DNA of 64,000 bases from Delphinapterus leucas (taxonomy: Eukaryota > Chordata > Mammalia > Artiodactyla > Monodontidae): the NCBI RefSeq assembly GCF_002288925.2, contig NW_022098076.1:74150145-74214144 (forward strand), given 5' to 3'. Position numbers and translations under genes: made by a program. The notes beneath the pieces were generated by a model. The model worked only from the letters and a program-made list of their open reading frames with translations, was not told the DNA's origin and made no database searches. Numbering within the stretch: the stretch's first letter is position 1; every line of letters starts with the position of its first letter. This document shows, in pieces, positions 1 through 11,614 of this stretch.

Positions 1-2279
1 ACCACTAAGTCAGCCTTAGTTTAGGAAAAAGAATTAGAGAAGAATAATTTGTTTAATCCTAAGAAAATTAATTTGGAAATCCAGAAAAAAATTTGGGTTA
101 CAAAATTAATCCCCTCCAAAAAACTGAGATAGTGAGAAACGCACCTGACAGGAAATCAGGGGGTCCAGGTGTTCTGGTTTCCAAAACCAGAGCTTCCACT
201 AATTTGATGCATGACTTTTGTTGAGGCCCTGACCTTCCGCAGGCTTCATTGTGTTCATCTTCAAGCTGCAGGTGTTGGATTTGGCAGTCACGGAGGTCCT
301 TGCCAGTTCCATTGCTCCATGTCTGTGTTCACGCCACCAATAGTCAGATGCTCCTCTCCTGTAGCGATAGGCACAACCCCCTGCACCAAGTCCTTTGCCT
401 TCATTATCCAGCTGATCGTAGAAGCTTGCACATCCCTTTGCCGGCCTGATTTATAGCTTTTGGTGCCAGGTAGGGAAGAATCTAGGAAGGAGTCTCAAAC
501 AGGACTGTTTCGGGCAACGTAAGATCTGATCAACTGGAACTGGTGATGAAGACAAACACTGTCTTTTTTACAACATTACCATGAACAATTTCAGAGAACA
601 TAGTATTTCTACCTTCTTTCCTTGACACAAAACCGTAGAAAGGAGGTATGTTCCCTAATGTGTTTACTCTTAATTCTGTTGTATAAAAGGCAAGGTGGGT
701 CAGCCCACATCTCATTTCTCCACCAGATAGTGGCAAAAAGCTCCCATCATTTACCCTCTCCATTCATTCATCCAACCCCAAAATCATGCTGACAGTGTGT
801 CAATAAGCCATGCATTGGGTCAGACATCATCCCCGCCATCAGGGAAGTCATTTTCTGGTGAGCTGACTCATTGATCACTTCACGTAGCACAGTGACTCAC
901 CAAGAAAGGAAAGTATCCTGTGCTTTGTTTTTGCTGCTAGACACTCCACAGAAAGCAATCCAGCTTCCCTTCCTCCCATGGCCTCTTCCTCACCAGACTG
1001 GTAGCCAAGTTTTTGTGTTATAAGATCTAAACTCTCTGCTTACCCCATAGAGAAGATAGAGTTTTTCTTGTATTTCTGGGCTTTAGAAAAAAACACAAGT
1101 TATCAGATATCTGGAAAGTCTAGACCAGGGCTTACAGACTCTCAGATATATAAAGGGCAAAAAGATCATATAAATGAGTAAAGTGAACCTGGTGTGAGAT
1201 GAAAAACAACAGCTGACCTTGGCCTCAGGGATGAGGATACAGTATAGAAAGGTGGGGAGTGCAGAGATGAAGAAAGCAAATGCCAGCCATTACTCACTGC
1301 CAAGTTGGCTATTGCCATGGGGGAGTAAAGATTCCACCTTTCCAAACCTGCTGAATTTTCAAGAAAACCTGGACATATTCATATAAAATCCTCATTGGTA
1401 AATGATAGCAATTCATTCAGACTTTAAACTCTGTGCAGGATGCTACTGTGCACACGAAGGAAAGACAACAAGAGGGAAATGAGGCCAAACATGGCCCACG
1501 GGGCTCAACTTCCATGCCTGGTCTAGGTGCATTGAGGGAATTAAGTGCCCATCCAAGAGAGGGAGGGTAGCAATGTCAGTGGCCAAGTGACCTGAGCCTG
1601 CTTGGCTCCCCTGAGACGGCTGGAGAATGGAAGGATGCAATTCAGTGAAATAATGAGAGCAGAGCTTGCTAGAGCATTGCACCTGGGGTGCTGCGCTCTT
1701 GGATGGGGACAGGTATATCAGTGACTGAAGAAGAAGCACAAGGTGGCTTTTCTCAGGAGCCTCAGGAATGGCTTCTGTGGCTGAGCCTGGCATGGAAGGA
1801 ATGGAGTTGTTGGCAGAGCCACCTGCCTCTGAAGGCCATCCCACAAGAATGACCAAGGCCGCTCCCCATTTTCCAGGACCATATAATCCTCAATTTTCTT
1901 ACGGTATCTAAGAAGTAGAGAGGCAGTTCCCTTCACCCTAATCCCCTGCTACCCGTAACAGCAATTATTGCCCTCTAACAAAGCTCCCAGGAGTACAGAA
2001 CCAAGCTGGAATAAATTTGATATAGAAAACTAAAGAAATCTACATCTCTTGTATTCAAATTATCATTAAACAGTTCATATAACTATACATAAACAATTGG
2101 TTTAAATACAACGGTTAAACCAGTGGATGGATCAAAGAGGCCTTCTTATTTCAATGTGGATCCCAAACTCCTCCTCTGAGTTGTTCTAAATAAGAAGAGA
2201 CCCTTAGAGGGACAACAGAAAAGTAGGACAGAGCTATGAAGCTTATACCTGGGATATTTCACTTGTCAGTTTTATTGGA
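1..2279. other. Non-coding stretch, nothing recognised
   Basis: No repeat, RNA gene or exon recognised with confidence. Short open frames occur on both strands (for example 137 codons on the minus strand at 1443-1856), but they have no recognisable domain and lack any convincing exon structure. Best read as intergenic or intronic mammalian sequence. Confidence 0.6.
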
Positions 2280-2786
2280 TGTTATATTCGTATCCTGTTG
2301 GTGCTGTAATAAATTACCACAAACTTAGTGGTTAAAACAACACAAATTTATTATAGTTCTGAAGGTCAAAGTCTGAAATGGGTCTCATGAGGCTAAAGCC
2401 AAGGTATTGGCAGGGCTCGGTTTTCTTTTTTCTGGAGATTCTAGGGGAGAATCTATTTTCTAGCCTTTTCTAGAGGCTGCCTATATTCCTTGGCTCGTAG
2501 CCTCCTTCCACCTTCTAAACCAGAAATTGCACCTCTCTGACCTCTCCTTCCACTGTCATTTCTTCTCCTTCTATAGTTCCCGCCTTGCACTTATAAGCAC
2601 ACTTGTGATTACATTGGGCCCACCCAGAAAGTACAAGATAATCTCCCCGTTTTATGGTCAGCTGATTAGCAACCTTAATTCTCTCTGCAACCTTAATTTC
2701 CCCTTGCCACATAACAAAACATATTTATAGGTTCAGGGAATTAGGACATGGATGTCTTTGTGGGTCTCATTGTTCTGCCTACCACA
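2280..2786 (-). mobile_element. MLT1-type MaLR solo LTR, antisense
   Basis: Read on the minus strand it begins TGTGGTAGGCAGAACAATG and ends near the polyadenylation region AATAAATTTGTG, followed by the conserved AACCACTAAGTTTGTGGTAA block. These match the MLT1 LTR pattern as I remember it. The whole length, about 507 bp, is present without an internal region, so it is a solo LTR. Subfamily not assigned. Confidence 0.85.
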
Positions 2787-3533
2787 GATAGCCCGTCTGC
2801 AAAGCTAATATGCATCTTCTAACCATTGCCTTGATTGAAAATCTAATTATTCTCTGACACATATACTCAGTCACCTGGTATACCGTATGACAAGAGAGCG
2901 GAAACAAAGAGAATGTGTTTCCTTGAAGCAGTAGAGGCACAGGGCTAATGCTTTCCAAGATACTAAGAGGAAACCCCTCTTTGAAATTCATGCCAGAGTT
3001 GGCAATCAAGGTAGACCAAGGGACTTTGAGTGACTCTTCAGTGACAAGTAGCAGGCATTGGTCAGAAGGATGGCAGAGATGAGCAGGGAAGCCAATGGCT
3101 ATAAACAGAATGAAACTTCTGATCTAGTTAGCACTCCGTTCCAATCAACTGTACCAGTCAACCCCAAATTCCATTTATCCACAACACAACAGAGTGAATG
3201 AGAAGGCAGTACAGCCACTGTTGCACAAGAGTTCTAGAATTATGAAATTTTTCTATATACTTAGAGGTTTTACCATATTTCCATCCAAAACTAATAACCT
3301 AAGGAAACATACAAATACTTCTGTTAAAGCCACATACGCGTATGTCTTTGCTTTCTACTAGAAGTAAATCAACTCAGTATGGTAATACCAGCCATCTTCT
3401 ACTTATCAGTTCTCTTCCGCTTCTATCAGTTTATGAGAGGTTGTTACTAAATCCACATATGAAGTAGTCACAGTAGAGAAAGAGCCCATAGTCATGACCT
3501 TGGACATATGACATTGGACCTTGAATCTGCCAT
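2787..3533. other. Non-coding stretch, nothing recognised
   Basis: AT-rich sequence with no recognised repeat, RNA gene or exon. Confidence 0.5.
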
Positions 3534-3630
3534 CCCTCTTTTGGATCCTACTTACCCAGTGCCATTTCCTACTTATTTTTTAGTTACTTCCATGCCAATG
3601 CCCTGTACAGAAGGTGAAAGTGACACTTTA
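3534..3630 (+). repeat. Diverged direct repeat, copy A
   Basis: About 97 bp beginning CCCTCTTTTGGATCC and ending AGAAGGTGAAAGTGACAC. It pairs with 5359-5448, which begins with the same 15 bases and runs collinearly (CCATTTCCT, TAGTTA, ATGCCAA, ACAGA, AAGGTGAA) with small indels. The family is not recognised. It may be two copies of an old dispersed element or a local duplication. Confidence 0.6.
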
Positions 3631-3974
3631 TTTAGCACACAAAATAAAAGCACACAGTGACACCGAGTACACAAAATAAAGCAAGCAACGGCAGTAGATA
3701 GTACTGCGAGATGCTTATTAGCATCTCAGCCATGGCTTTGATTATATGATTTCATAACACATTTATAAACCATTGCATAAATCCATTGTTGCTTAAAATA
3801 TGGAGAACTTTGAAATGGAAATACAATAGAAAGTGGAACAAATGAATTACTACAATATAAATGTCATCATCTAGATAAAATCTCTCAAAACATGAGGTCT
3901 ATGGAGGAAAAAAATAATAAAATGGGTTTTCAGTGATAAAAAAAAAAGCCAGGAACAATTGTTCAACTCAATCA

Positions 3975-4075
3975 CCTCATTTTATACAGGCAGACTCTAA
4001 GGTTCTATGAGATAAAGTTCCAGTTAGTGGGTGGTAAAACCAGAGGTAAGTCCAAGTAATGACACCAGCTGCATC
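3975..4075 (-). mobile_element. MIR SINE fragment, antisense
   Basis: The block ATCACCTCATTTTATACAGG, followed by a decayed version of the conserved GAGG...AAGTAAC...CACACAGCTAG core, resembles the antisense MIR core. Strongly diverged, so the limits are approximate. Confidence 0.5.
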
Positions 4076-4085
4076 TCTTTACTTC

Positions 4086-5358
4086 TCTCTACTTCCTGCA
4101 ATCGGTTTTTTTTTTTTCTTTTTCATTTTTGTCTAAAAAGAATGTGAACATCCAAGTAGCTGCTTCCTCGTGCTCAATGGAAAAATCTAAGACAGACACG
4201 CTAAGGTAACTCTTCATTAAGGATGTCCCAGAACTCAGCACAGCCAGACTGTAGCCCCTAAAGTGTTGAACTGTATGCAAGAGTGGTCAAGATTAATAGC
4301 CAACTCAATACAAAAACTGGTCTTGCCAGACTTTCTGGGTCCAATGCACCTGGCAGATGCTTTTCCCAGCATGAAAGATTAGTGCCTGGAACTAGCTGGC
4401 CTGGATTCCCTACAGGGTGTAGTGTCACTAGTGAGAGAAGAGTTAGAGATTTATTGCTGGACTACAGTGAAATGAAATCATTCTTCGGTCATCAATTCAA
4501 ACCAACATACAGACTTACTTTTGTTTTTTGTCCTCATAAAAATCCCTTGACACACTTTCCTACTTCTTCAAGCCACCATTATCTGTGCTATCAAAAATGA
4601 GATCAAGTAATAAATTTTTATGCAGTCAAGGTAGTCTCCCCGACTCTTCACCATTTAATGATAACATTTGCTTTTTAATTCTTTTCAGTTGGAAAAACGC
4701 CTTTATTTGTAGACAGCTGCTTAGCAACATTCTTTGTAAGTGCTCAGATCTCATTTGGAACACCTATCACTTGATGCTGGAAATCCTTAAATTCCTTGGG
4801 GTTTACGCAGTATTCTCAAAACAAGGACAAAAGCGGGAGGAAACATGTGAGAAAGTTGGATCATTCCAATCTTCTAACCAGAAAAGGAATTTAATAAATA
4901 CGAAAGGCTGCCTTTATTTTGGATGAAACTGATGTGATGCTGAGGGGGAAGAATAAGATGAAATTAAGATCTGGGGAGATAAAGAATAGTGTGTCCATCT
5001 GTTACAGAGCCCATGTCTAGAGCGGATCAAATCAGGAGTGGGAGATTGGGAATATATAAGAAGATCTGTTACTTCAGAGTTTTATCATCTGTTTATCACT
5101 GGGAATCCCTGGTATCTTGGAGCCAAATTGCAGCCCTAAGTTTTTACAGATGGTGGGAGAGAATTCCAATTCCTAGGAGCCCAATCTCCTTACTCACGTG
5201 CTCAGGGTATGTGTGGGTATGTATGGAAAAGGAAATACAGAGCCCCAGAGCATTCATGATCATCTAGACCTGTCCACATCACAGGGTAGGAGAAGTGTAG
5301 GTGAAGGAATTTCTCTTGGCGTTGGCAGACTCAGGCCAACAATGGAAAAATCTGACTT
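4086..5358. other. Non-coding stretch, nothing recognised
   Basis: Starts with a T-rich run at 4106-4130. Several open frames of 90-113 codons occur (4283-4600, 4585-4926, 4989-5267), overlapping in different frames with no domain or exon signals; I take them as chance. Confidence 0.5.
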
Positions 5359-5448
5359 CCCTCTTTTGGATCCTTCCCAGTACCATTTCCTCTCTTTTCT
5401 TAGTTATCTATATGCCAAGCTCTACAGAGAAGGTGAAGCTAACACTTT
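5359..5448 (+). repeat. Diverged direct repeat, copy B
   Basis: Partner of 3534-3630, same orientation, about 1.8 kb downstream. It is roughly 75-80% similar by eye over its 90 bp; outside this block the two flanks stop matching. Confidence 0.6.
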
Positions 5449-5635
5449 GGATGCAAGAGTCACCCTACAGTAGAGGATTAACACTCCCTTGTCAAAACTG
5501 ATTGACATTGCCTGTAAACATTATTTAAACAGCAGCCCTCCCTCGGCTGTATCCACTCTTTAGTGTTGGTAAAGAAAAAGATACTCAGGAACAAAATAAC
5601 ATATGAAAATAGGACATTCTGTGAAAACAAGGCAG

Positions 5636-6096
5636 AATAAGTATGGTAGCCAGCCTCCAAGATGGCTTCCTGTGATTCCTATCTCCTTCCCCATTGCATT
5701 ATTCCAAGGTGGGCTGTGTGACCAGTGGAATATAGTACAATGTCTAAAGACATTGCAGCTTCCCTCTTGGTTGCATCTCATTCTCTGTCTCCCTTGGAAT
5801 ACTTACTCTGGGAGAAGCCAGCTTCCAGATCTTGAAGACATTAAGGAAACTCCATGGAGAAGCCATATGGCAAAGAGCTGAGACTTTCAGCCAGCAGCTG
5901 TGTGAGTGAGACTTCTTGAAAATGCATCTCCCAGCACCAGTCCAGGCTTCAGGTCATGCAATCCAGACCCTGAGCCAGAACCGCCGAGCTAAGCCATTCC
6001 TGGATTCCTGACCCTCAGAAACTGTGAGATAATAAATGTCGTTTTAAGCCACTAAATTTGGGTGTTATTTGTTGTGTATCAATAGATAACAATACA
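5636..6096 (+). mobile_element. MLT1-type MaLR solo LTR
   Basis: Sense copy: the 3' part carries GAAACTGTGAGATAATAAATG, then TTTAAGCCACTAAATTTGGG and ATCAATAGATAACAATACA, the MLT1 polyadenylation and U5 region. Upstream, AAGCCATATGGCAAAGAGCTGAGA and the serial CAGCAGC/CCAGTCC motifs fit the same LTR. No internal region follows. Confidence 0.8.
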
Positions 6097-6484
6097 ATAA
6101 GTTAGAATACAACATTTGAGAAATTTAGACCATAAACTCCCTGATGATAATGTTATATTTATTCTTTTGGAAAAAGAAATATCTGGAAGAGAAACTGTTC
6201 TATCTTATTGGGAGAACGTAAAATGCATTTTCTAGCCATATGAAATTAGGTTTTCAAATGACTTTCATTCACCCAGTTATCAAGCATCTTGTATACACAC
6301 ACTACTAGGATAAAATGATAAAATGATAAAATGAAATATAAAGACATACCAATGTCTTTAAAGTGCTTAAACTAATAGCCCCACACTGACACCTTGCAGC
6401 ATGTTTCGTTTTCCTCCTTAGTATTTGTTTGCATTTTATTTAATCTGAATTAAGAGCTATCTATGCTGAATATTTTTCATTTGG

Positions 6485-6925
6485 CCTTTGAGAGCCACTC
6501 CCGCTCTGTTCCACCCTGCTTTGCACCCAGGCGGCTGGCTTTTGGGGACTGAATCAGTGGACCCCTCTGCCCTTGGGGTTTCTCTTGGTTTCAGCCAATA
6601 GAGGACTATGCAGAAGATCAGAGCACGAGAGAAGGAGACGGTGGTGTTTATGTATTTGGCTCCTTCCCTACCATGGATTGGCTACTTCTTTCCATCCGAG
6701 ACCATGCTCCTGTCAGACAGCCTTCTCAGCCGTCCCCTACAGCCACAGTTGAGCCCTTTCGATCAAGAAGCAGTAATGCTCCCTGCTCTTGCTATCTCCA
6801 AAGTGCTTCACCATACCTTGATGGGTGAAGGAAACCCTGTTCACATCTTTTAAACAATTCCTTTATTTGTCAATGAGCTAATTCGAATGTGCCATGTATG
6901 CCCTGCCAGGACTGAACAATGCATT
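6485..6925 (+). mobile_element. Old mammalian dispersed repeat, unnamed
   Basis: The series TTTCAGCCAATAGAGGACTAT, GCAGAAGATCAGAGCA, CAAAGTGCTTCACCATACCTTG and TTCCTTTATTTGTCAATGAGC follows a pattern I recognise from a dispersed mammalian repeat ending in a CCTTTATTAAACTCTCCTC-like 3' region. I cannot name the family. An 81-codon open frame at 6608-6853 lies inside it and is not treated as a gene. Confidence 0.5.
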
Positions 6926-7557
6926 CACCTTTAAAAAATGGGAGATTTCCCATAGAGGTCAGGATTTCCACATCCATCTTGAAAATCAGAAGATCTGGCA
7001 ATATGAGGTTCATTTTCCCAAGCAGCTGCTATCTGTGCCCCTTTTGAGATCTCACATTACCTACCCACCAGTCCCCACCATTGCCTATTATGTGACCCAC
7101 TGGCCAACTTTCAAACATTTACATGATCTGCTTGTCCTTTTATCCTCATTTGAGTTTGTGGACTCAGGCTAAATCTGTGGGAGGAAAAAGAGAGTCTTGA
7201 ACACAAATCACCATTATACAGTGTGGTGTGTTGACGCCAAGAAATGATTAGGACAATGACTATTAAGTGAATGGAACTTTCATTTCTGTCTATGTGAAAT
7301 GTCATGAGGGAAATGGACCTTGAGACCTTACTTTGAAGAAAAATAACACACTTGAAGCATGGCATATGAACTAGCTAGGAAACCTGGTTGTTATTTATAC
7401 CATTGCTTACATGGAAAAATAAATTCTGGGATCCAAAAAGCTGATTTAACAATAATACTTTTGTGTTATTAACCCTTATTTATGTCATTAATAACCCTTG
7501 TAAGTAACTCTAAGTAATTACTTTTAAAGAAGGTATGTGCAAATAGAAAATGACCTG
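6926..7557. other. Non-coding stretch, nothing recognised
   Basis: No recognised repeat or exon. Short overlapping frames at 6894-7172 (+) and 7111-7365 (-) look like chance. Confidence 0.5.
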
Positions 7558-7676
7558 GGACTTCCCTGGTGGTCAAGTGGTTGGGACTCAGTGCTTCCAC
7601 TGCAGGGGGCACAGGTTTGATCTCTGGTCAGGAAATAAGATCCTGCATGCCCTGAAGTGGCCAAAAAAAAAAAAAA
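7558..7676 (+). mobile_element. CHR-1 type SINE
   Basis: Begins GGGACTTCCCTGGTGGTCAAGTGG (tRNA-derived A-box region), continues GGTTTGATCTCTGGTCAGG (decayed B box) and ends in GTGGCC followed by an A tail of about 16. This short form, without the longer CHR 3' body, is typical of CHR-1. Confidence 0.85.
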
Positions 7677-7707
7677 AATCTAGGATTAGTGACCTTGATC
7701 TAAAAGA

Positions 7708-8075
7708 TTTTTTTTAACATCTTTATTGGTGTATAATTGCTTTACAATGGTGTGTTAGTTTCTGCTTTATAACAAAGTGAATCAGTTATACATATACATA
7801 TGTTCCCATATCTCTTCCCTCTTGCGTCTCCCTCCCTCCCACCCTCCCTATCCCACCCCTCCAGGCGGTCACAAAGCACCAAGCTGATCTCCCCGTGCTA
7901 TGCGGCTGCTTCCCACTAGCTATCTACCTTACGTTTGGTAGTGCATATATGTCCATGCCTCTCTCTGGCTTTGTCACAGCTCACCCTTCCCCCTCCCCAT
8001 ATCCTCAAGTCCATTCTCCAGTAGGTCTGTGTCTTTATTCCTGTCTTACCCCTAGGTTCTTCATGACATTTTTTT
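7708..8075 (-). mobile_element. L1 3' end, antisense, 5' truncated
   Basis: On the plus strand it opens with poly-T, then AACATCTTTATTGGTGTATA and ATTGCTTTACAATGGTGTG, the reverse of the young cetartiodactyl L1 terminus. It continues through the 3' UTR (CCCTCCCACCCTCCC, GTCCATGCCTCTCTCTGG) and stops at CTTCATGAC. Only the last 370 bp or so is present. Open frames here are incidental. Confidence 0.85.
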
Positions 8076-8206
8076 TTGTGGGGGGGGAATGATGTTCATT
8101 ATCACCAACATTATTTAACATCATTATAGATGAACTAATCAAGGCAATTAGACAATAAAAATAAATGAGGTATAAGTAGTAGAAAGGAATAGTCAAAATT
8201 ATTATA

Positions 8207-8355
8207 TATTCATTCATTCTGAAAATATTTTGTAAGCACCTATTATTTGCCGTACAATATTCTAGGCACTGGAGATACTGAAGTAAACAAACCAGATGAA
8301 AAATTCTTGTCATCATGGAGCTTATATTCTGTGAGGAAAGACAGACACTATATAA
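8207..8355 (-). mobile_element. L2 3' end, antisense, left part
   Basis: ATTCATTCATTCTGAAAATATTT, GTAAGCACCTATTATTTGCC, TTCTAGGCACTGGAGATACTG and CATGGAGCTTATATTCTGTG form the reverse of the L2 terminus. It breaks at 8355 and resumes near 9605, with the ERV remnant between. Confidence 0.8.
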
Positions 8356-8787
8356 TGTTGATGAAAAAATTACTCTATAAATCTGAGAACAAAATGGAGC
8401 ATTTTATTCAAGCCAACCTGAGGATTATAATCCAGGAAACAGTCTTTCAGAAAGCTCTGAGGACCGTTCCAAAGAGGTAATGGGAGGAGGCCAGTACATA
8501 TGTGATTTTGGTGAAGGGGTACATGCAGTCAAGTGCATCTTGGTAGAAGGTTACTGCTATTCCCAAGGAACAGATATCTTGAATGGTTTTAGTGTTTTTC
8601 TAAGTATGGGAGCATGCAAGAAACTCAGTTCATAAAATTTTCTCCTGAAAATACATCACTATCTGAGGACAGTTCTGCTAGTTTTCCCACAGAACAAGAT
8701 GGCTCACCCTGATCTTCACCCTTAGCAACTACAGGGCTGATTTGATTCTTGTAGAATTGGATGGTAAGCAACATTCTTTATTTTACA
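8356..8787 (-). mobile_element. Endogenous retrovirus LTR, antisense
   Basis: On the minus strand this 432-bp block begins TG, ends ATCAACA, and has a GAATAAAATG polyadenylation signal in its 3' part, preceded by a CCTCAGAGCTTTCTGAAAG motif, as in retroviral LTRs. Immediately upstream in the element's own direction is a polypurine tract (AAAGGGGAGGAATT, antisense at 8788-8801). This fixes the U3 border and the orientation. It interrupts an L2. Probably a gamma-like (ERV1) or ERVL LTR; the family is not assigned. Confidence 0.7.
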
Positions 8788-9600
8788 ATTCCTCCCCTTT
8801 CTGTCTTAATTTCAACCAGCTTTTGTGTGGCACTTCATGACCAGTTTGTACCACGGCACTAGGAATACTCATTCCCAGGTCAGGCAAGGGTTTCATTGAT
8901 AGTGCACTCAATGCTCTATTACTGGACTAGGCCCTGTTAACAGTAGCCAAAATCTCTGGACCAGAGACTAGTCTTACTAGTCAGCCATGGTCCAGGAAAT
9001 GGTTCCCTCTTGTTGCTTATTCCCATATCTAGAGTTACACTATTATAATCATTGACCTTACAGAAGGATATAGTTGGTCAATCATTTCAAGTCGCCTAGT
9101 CATTATTGTTATCAGAGGCTCAGTTGCACATTTGGTAATACAAGAAATAATAATCTTGTAAAATAGGCAGAATACAAGTAATATAGCTAGTAACATTAAT
9201 AAGGTCATATGTAAATACTTAGAACTTTCATTAGGTGTGACCCAGTATCTCCCCAGGTTGTCTGACCCAGTCTTTCTGCACTAATTGCTATCTTTAAGGG
9301 AAGGGATATATAGGCATTGTATGTAAAGTTCACCAAAGGTGTCTACACATACAAGGCGGGTGGTGGGTCATCGTGACCACCTACAAGATTAAGAAAGAAA
9401 CATTATCTTCTAAGGAGTTACATGGCTGATACCAGGAGAAGAAAACTTGATCTTTAAGGTTGAGCAGGTATTTCTGCCATTGGGGAGGTCTGGTTAATGC
9501 ATAATGCAGACGCACAATGCACACTAGGGCAAGGGAGAAGGCCAAACAGGTGGAGAAAAAAAAAATGTATAAAGGTTTCCTTGTTTTGTCTTAAAATATG
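8788..9600 (-). pseudogene. ERV internal remnant (3' end of provirus)
   Basis: Sequence adjoining the polypurine tract on the internal side of the LTR, ending where L2 sequence resumes near 9605. By position it would be the env 3' end and the segment before the 3' LTR. A stretch near 9120-9220 could encode a hydrophobic segment on the minus strand, consistent with a transmembrane subunit, but the frame is broken and no intact protein is possible. Gag, pol and the second LTR are absent, so this is a 5'-deleted, non-functional provirus. The right border is inferred from the L2 resumption rather than from a target-site duplication. Confidence 0.5.
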
Positions 9601-9604
9601 AATT

Positions 9605-9850
9605 TTATTTCATCAATAAGTAAAACGTATGGTATGCTAAATGGTGTTTAGTGTTAAGGATAAAAATAAAGCAAGGAAGGAGGGTATATGGTGTATGAGA
9701 GACTGCAATTTTATACAAGGTGGCCAGGGAAGGTCTTATTGAAAAGATGATAATATGTAAAGAGCTTAAGGGAGTGATGGATATATCTGGTGGATGAGGG
9801 TACTAAGCAGAAGGACAGCAAGTACAAAGGCCTTGAGATAGGATCCAATG
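9605..9850 (-). mobile_element. L2, antisense, right part
   Basis: Continues the L2 interrupted at 8355: AAGGATAAAAATAAAGCAAGG, GGTGGCCAGGGAAGGTCTTA and GCAAGTACAAAGGCCTTGAGA correspond to successive segments of the reversed L2 3' region. The match is diverged but collinear. Confidence 0.75.
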
Positions 9851-9854
9851 AGAA

Positions 9855-10010
9855 AATATTATGGAAGGAAAATTCCATTCACAATAAGCAAGCAAAAAGA
9901 GAAAACATCTAAGAATAATTACTAAAAGAAGTACGTAAAATCTATGTGAAGAAAACATTGATACTGTAGTAAGAAATAAAAGAAGAGCTATGTAAGTGGG
10001 CAGTGTATCC
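9855..10010 (+). mobile_element. Old L1 (L1M) ORF2 fragment
   Basis: AAAATTCCATTCACAATAAGCA followed by CATCTAAGAATAATTACTAA, GTAAAATCTATGTGAAGAAAA and ACATTGATACTG is a decayed version of an L1 ORF2 segment. No usable frame remains. Confidence 0.55.
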
Positions 10011-10011
10011 A

Positions 10012-10560
10012 TTAGGGCTCCACAAGGGAAACAGAATCACTATGAGTGCTAAGAAATATGGAATTGATTACAGAATCAGACCTCATTCACCTGTGGAAGG
10101 AGCTGGGGAAGAAAAGGTCCAATGGGAAACCTTAAAATCAGAGAAAAGTCACCAGCTCTCCTGAACACTAGCCCAGATGGAAAAGTCAGAGCTTGCAGGG
10201 GAATCAGGAAGCAAGGCACATGCAGCTGCCAAAGGTGATATGCAAAGAGAGATGAGCATATTAGCCTGGGAAGACTACCACCTCTGCATAGGTACCACCT
10301 CCGTGAGTTCACAGCGAAATATCAGTTCATGGGACTGGTTTGCTCTTGGTCAGTAGGGTCAGAGTCAGGAAGAAAAGCAGGACATGGAGTGGAGAAGAGT
10401 AAGAATCCACTGGAACCCACTTGCCCCTCTGCACCTGCCTCTCATCACCTCTGCCCACAATGACATTAGAGCTAAGGGCTGCTGCTTCCCATCTGCCTTG
10501 AAAACCTCACACAAGTTTCTCTTTTGGTGAACTCCAACCTGGAACTACACCGGGAAGAAG
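10012..10560. mobile_element. Possible old LTR-type repeat
   Basis: The start, ATTAGGGCTCCACAAGGGAAACAGAATCACTATG, resembles the antisense end of a common ERVL/MaLR-like LTR. The rest (to CTGGAACTACACCGGGAAGAAG) is only vaguely repeat-like. Family and borders uncertain. Confidence 0.35.
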
Positions 10561-10639
10561 ATGCTGAAAAACAAAGCCAAGGTGATGAGTAAAACTTCAG
10601 AAAGACCCATTGTGCCCTTAAATAAAAAGACTCCTTTAG

Positions 10640-10828
10640 ACTTACTGTATAGCACAGGGAACTCTACTAAATATTTTGTAATAACCTATATGGGAAAAGA
10701 ATCTGAAAAATAATGGATATATGTATATGTATAACTAAATCATTTTGCTGTACACCTGAAACTAGCACAAGATTGTAAATCAACTATACTCCAATATAAA
10801 ATAAAAGCTAAATTAAAAAAAAAAAAGA
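10640..10828 (+). mobile_element. L1 3' end, 5' truncated
   Basis: CTGTATAGCACAGGGAACTC, TTTGCTGTACACCTGAAACTA and TGTAAATCAACTATACTCCA, then ATATAAAATAAAAGC and a short A tail. This is the typical end of cetartiodactyl L1 in sense orientation; only about 190 bp is present. Confidence 0.85.
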
Positions 10829-11089
10829 CTCCTTTACCCAACCTCCACATAAAAAAATCATCAGATTAACCAATACCCTCTCCCCCCATTGTAAAGCAGA
10901 CTTGGCATTGTAAACCAGGGCATGCTAGTGGGTTGCTCTCTGTTTCTTCAGCCTCCCAAAATTGTGGTACATGTTTACCAAAGGCTCTTAAGCTTTGTTC
11001 CCAAACCTGTTTATGCCAATTGCACTTGTTATAAACATGTAATGAAAATAAAACATTCAGTAAAACAAAAATAAAAACTAAAAGATTCC

Positions 11090-11614
11090 CTGCTGTAGAG
11101 ATGTCAATTTCACCTAAACTAATTTATAAATTCATTACCAATAGGATTTTGTGGGGACAAGACTGTCAGATGTATTAGTAAAGTTCACCTGTAAAAATAA
11201 AAATGTGAGATTAGTCAGGAAAATTCCCAAAAGGAAAAGAAGGCATCTGCCTCACAAGATATTAAAACATATAATAAAGCTACAATAATTAAAGCTCTTT
11301 GATACTGGAACAATGGAAGAAAAGAGTTGAGAAACAGACCTAAATGTATATGGGAATTTTAATAAAAGTGCATTTCAATTTAGTAAGGAAAAGAAGGATT
11401 TTTTTTAATGATGTTGAAACACGTTTGAGGAAGGCCTCAAAGCACAGGATGGAAAACTTAAAAGCCATATAAAGAAAAGAGTTATAAAAATGACTATATT
11501 AAAATGTAAAGTTTTTTAATAGAAAAATACATATTAAACAAAGTTGAAAGACCAACAACAAATATTGGAAAGCATATGTACACCACATTTGAAGCACAAA
11601 GACTAATTTCTTTT
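11090..11614 (+). mobile_element. Old L1 (L1M) ORF2 fragment, left part
   Basis: Decayed ORF2 sequence: ATATAATAAAGCTACAATAATTAAAG, TTTGATACTGGAACAATGG and later GACTAATTTC. It is interrupted by an antisense L1 terminus at 11615-11774 and continues beyond it. Confidence 0.65.
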
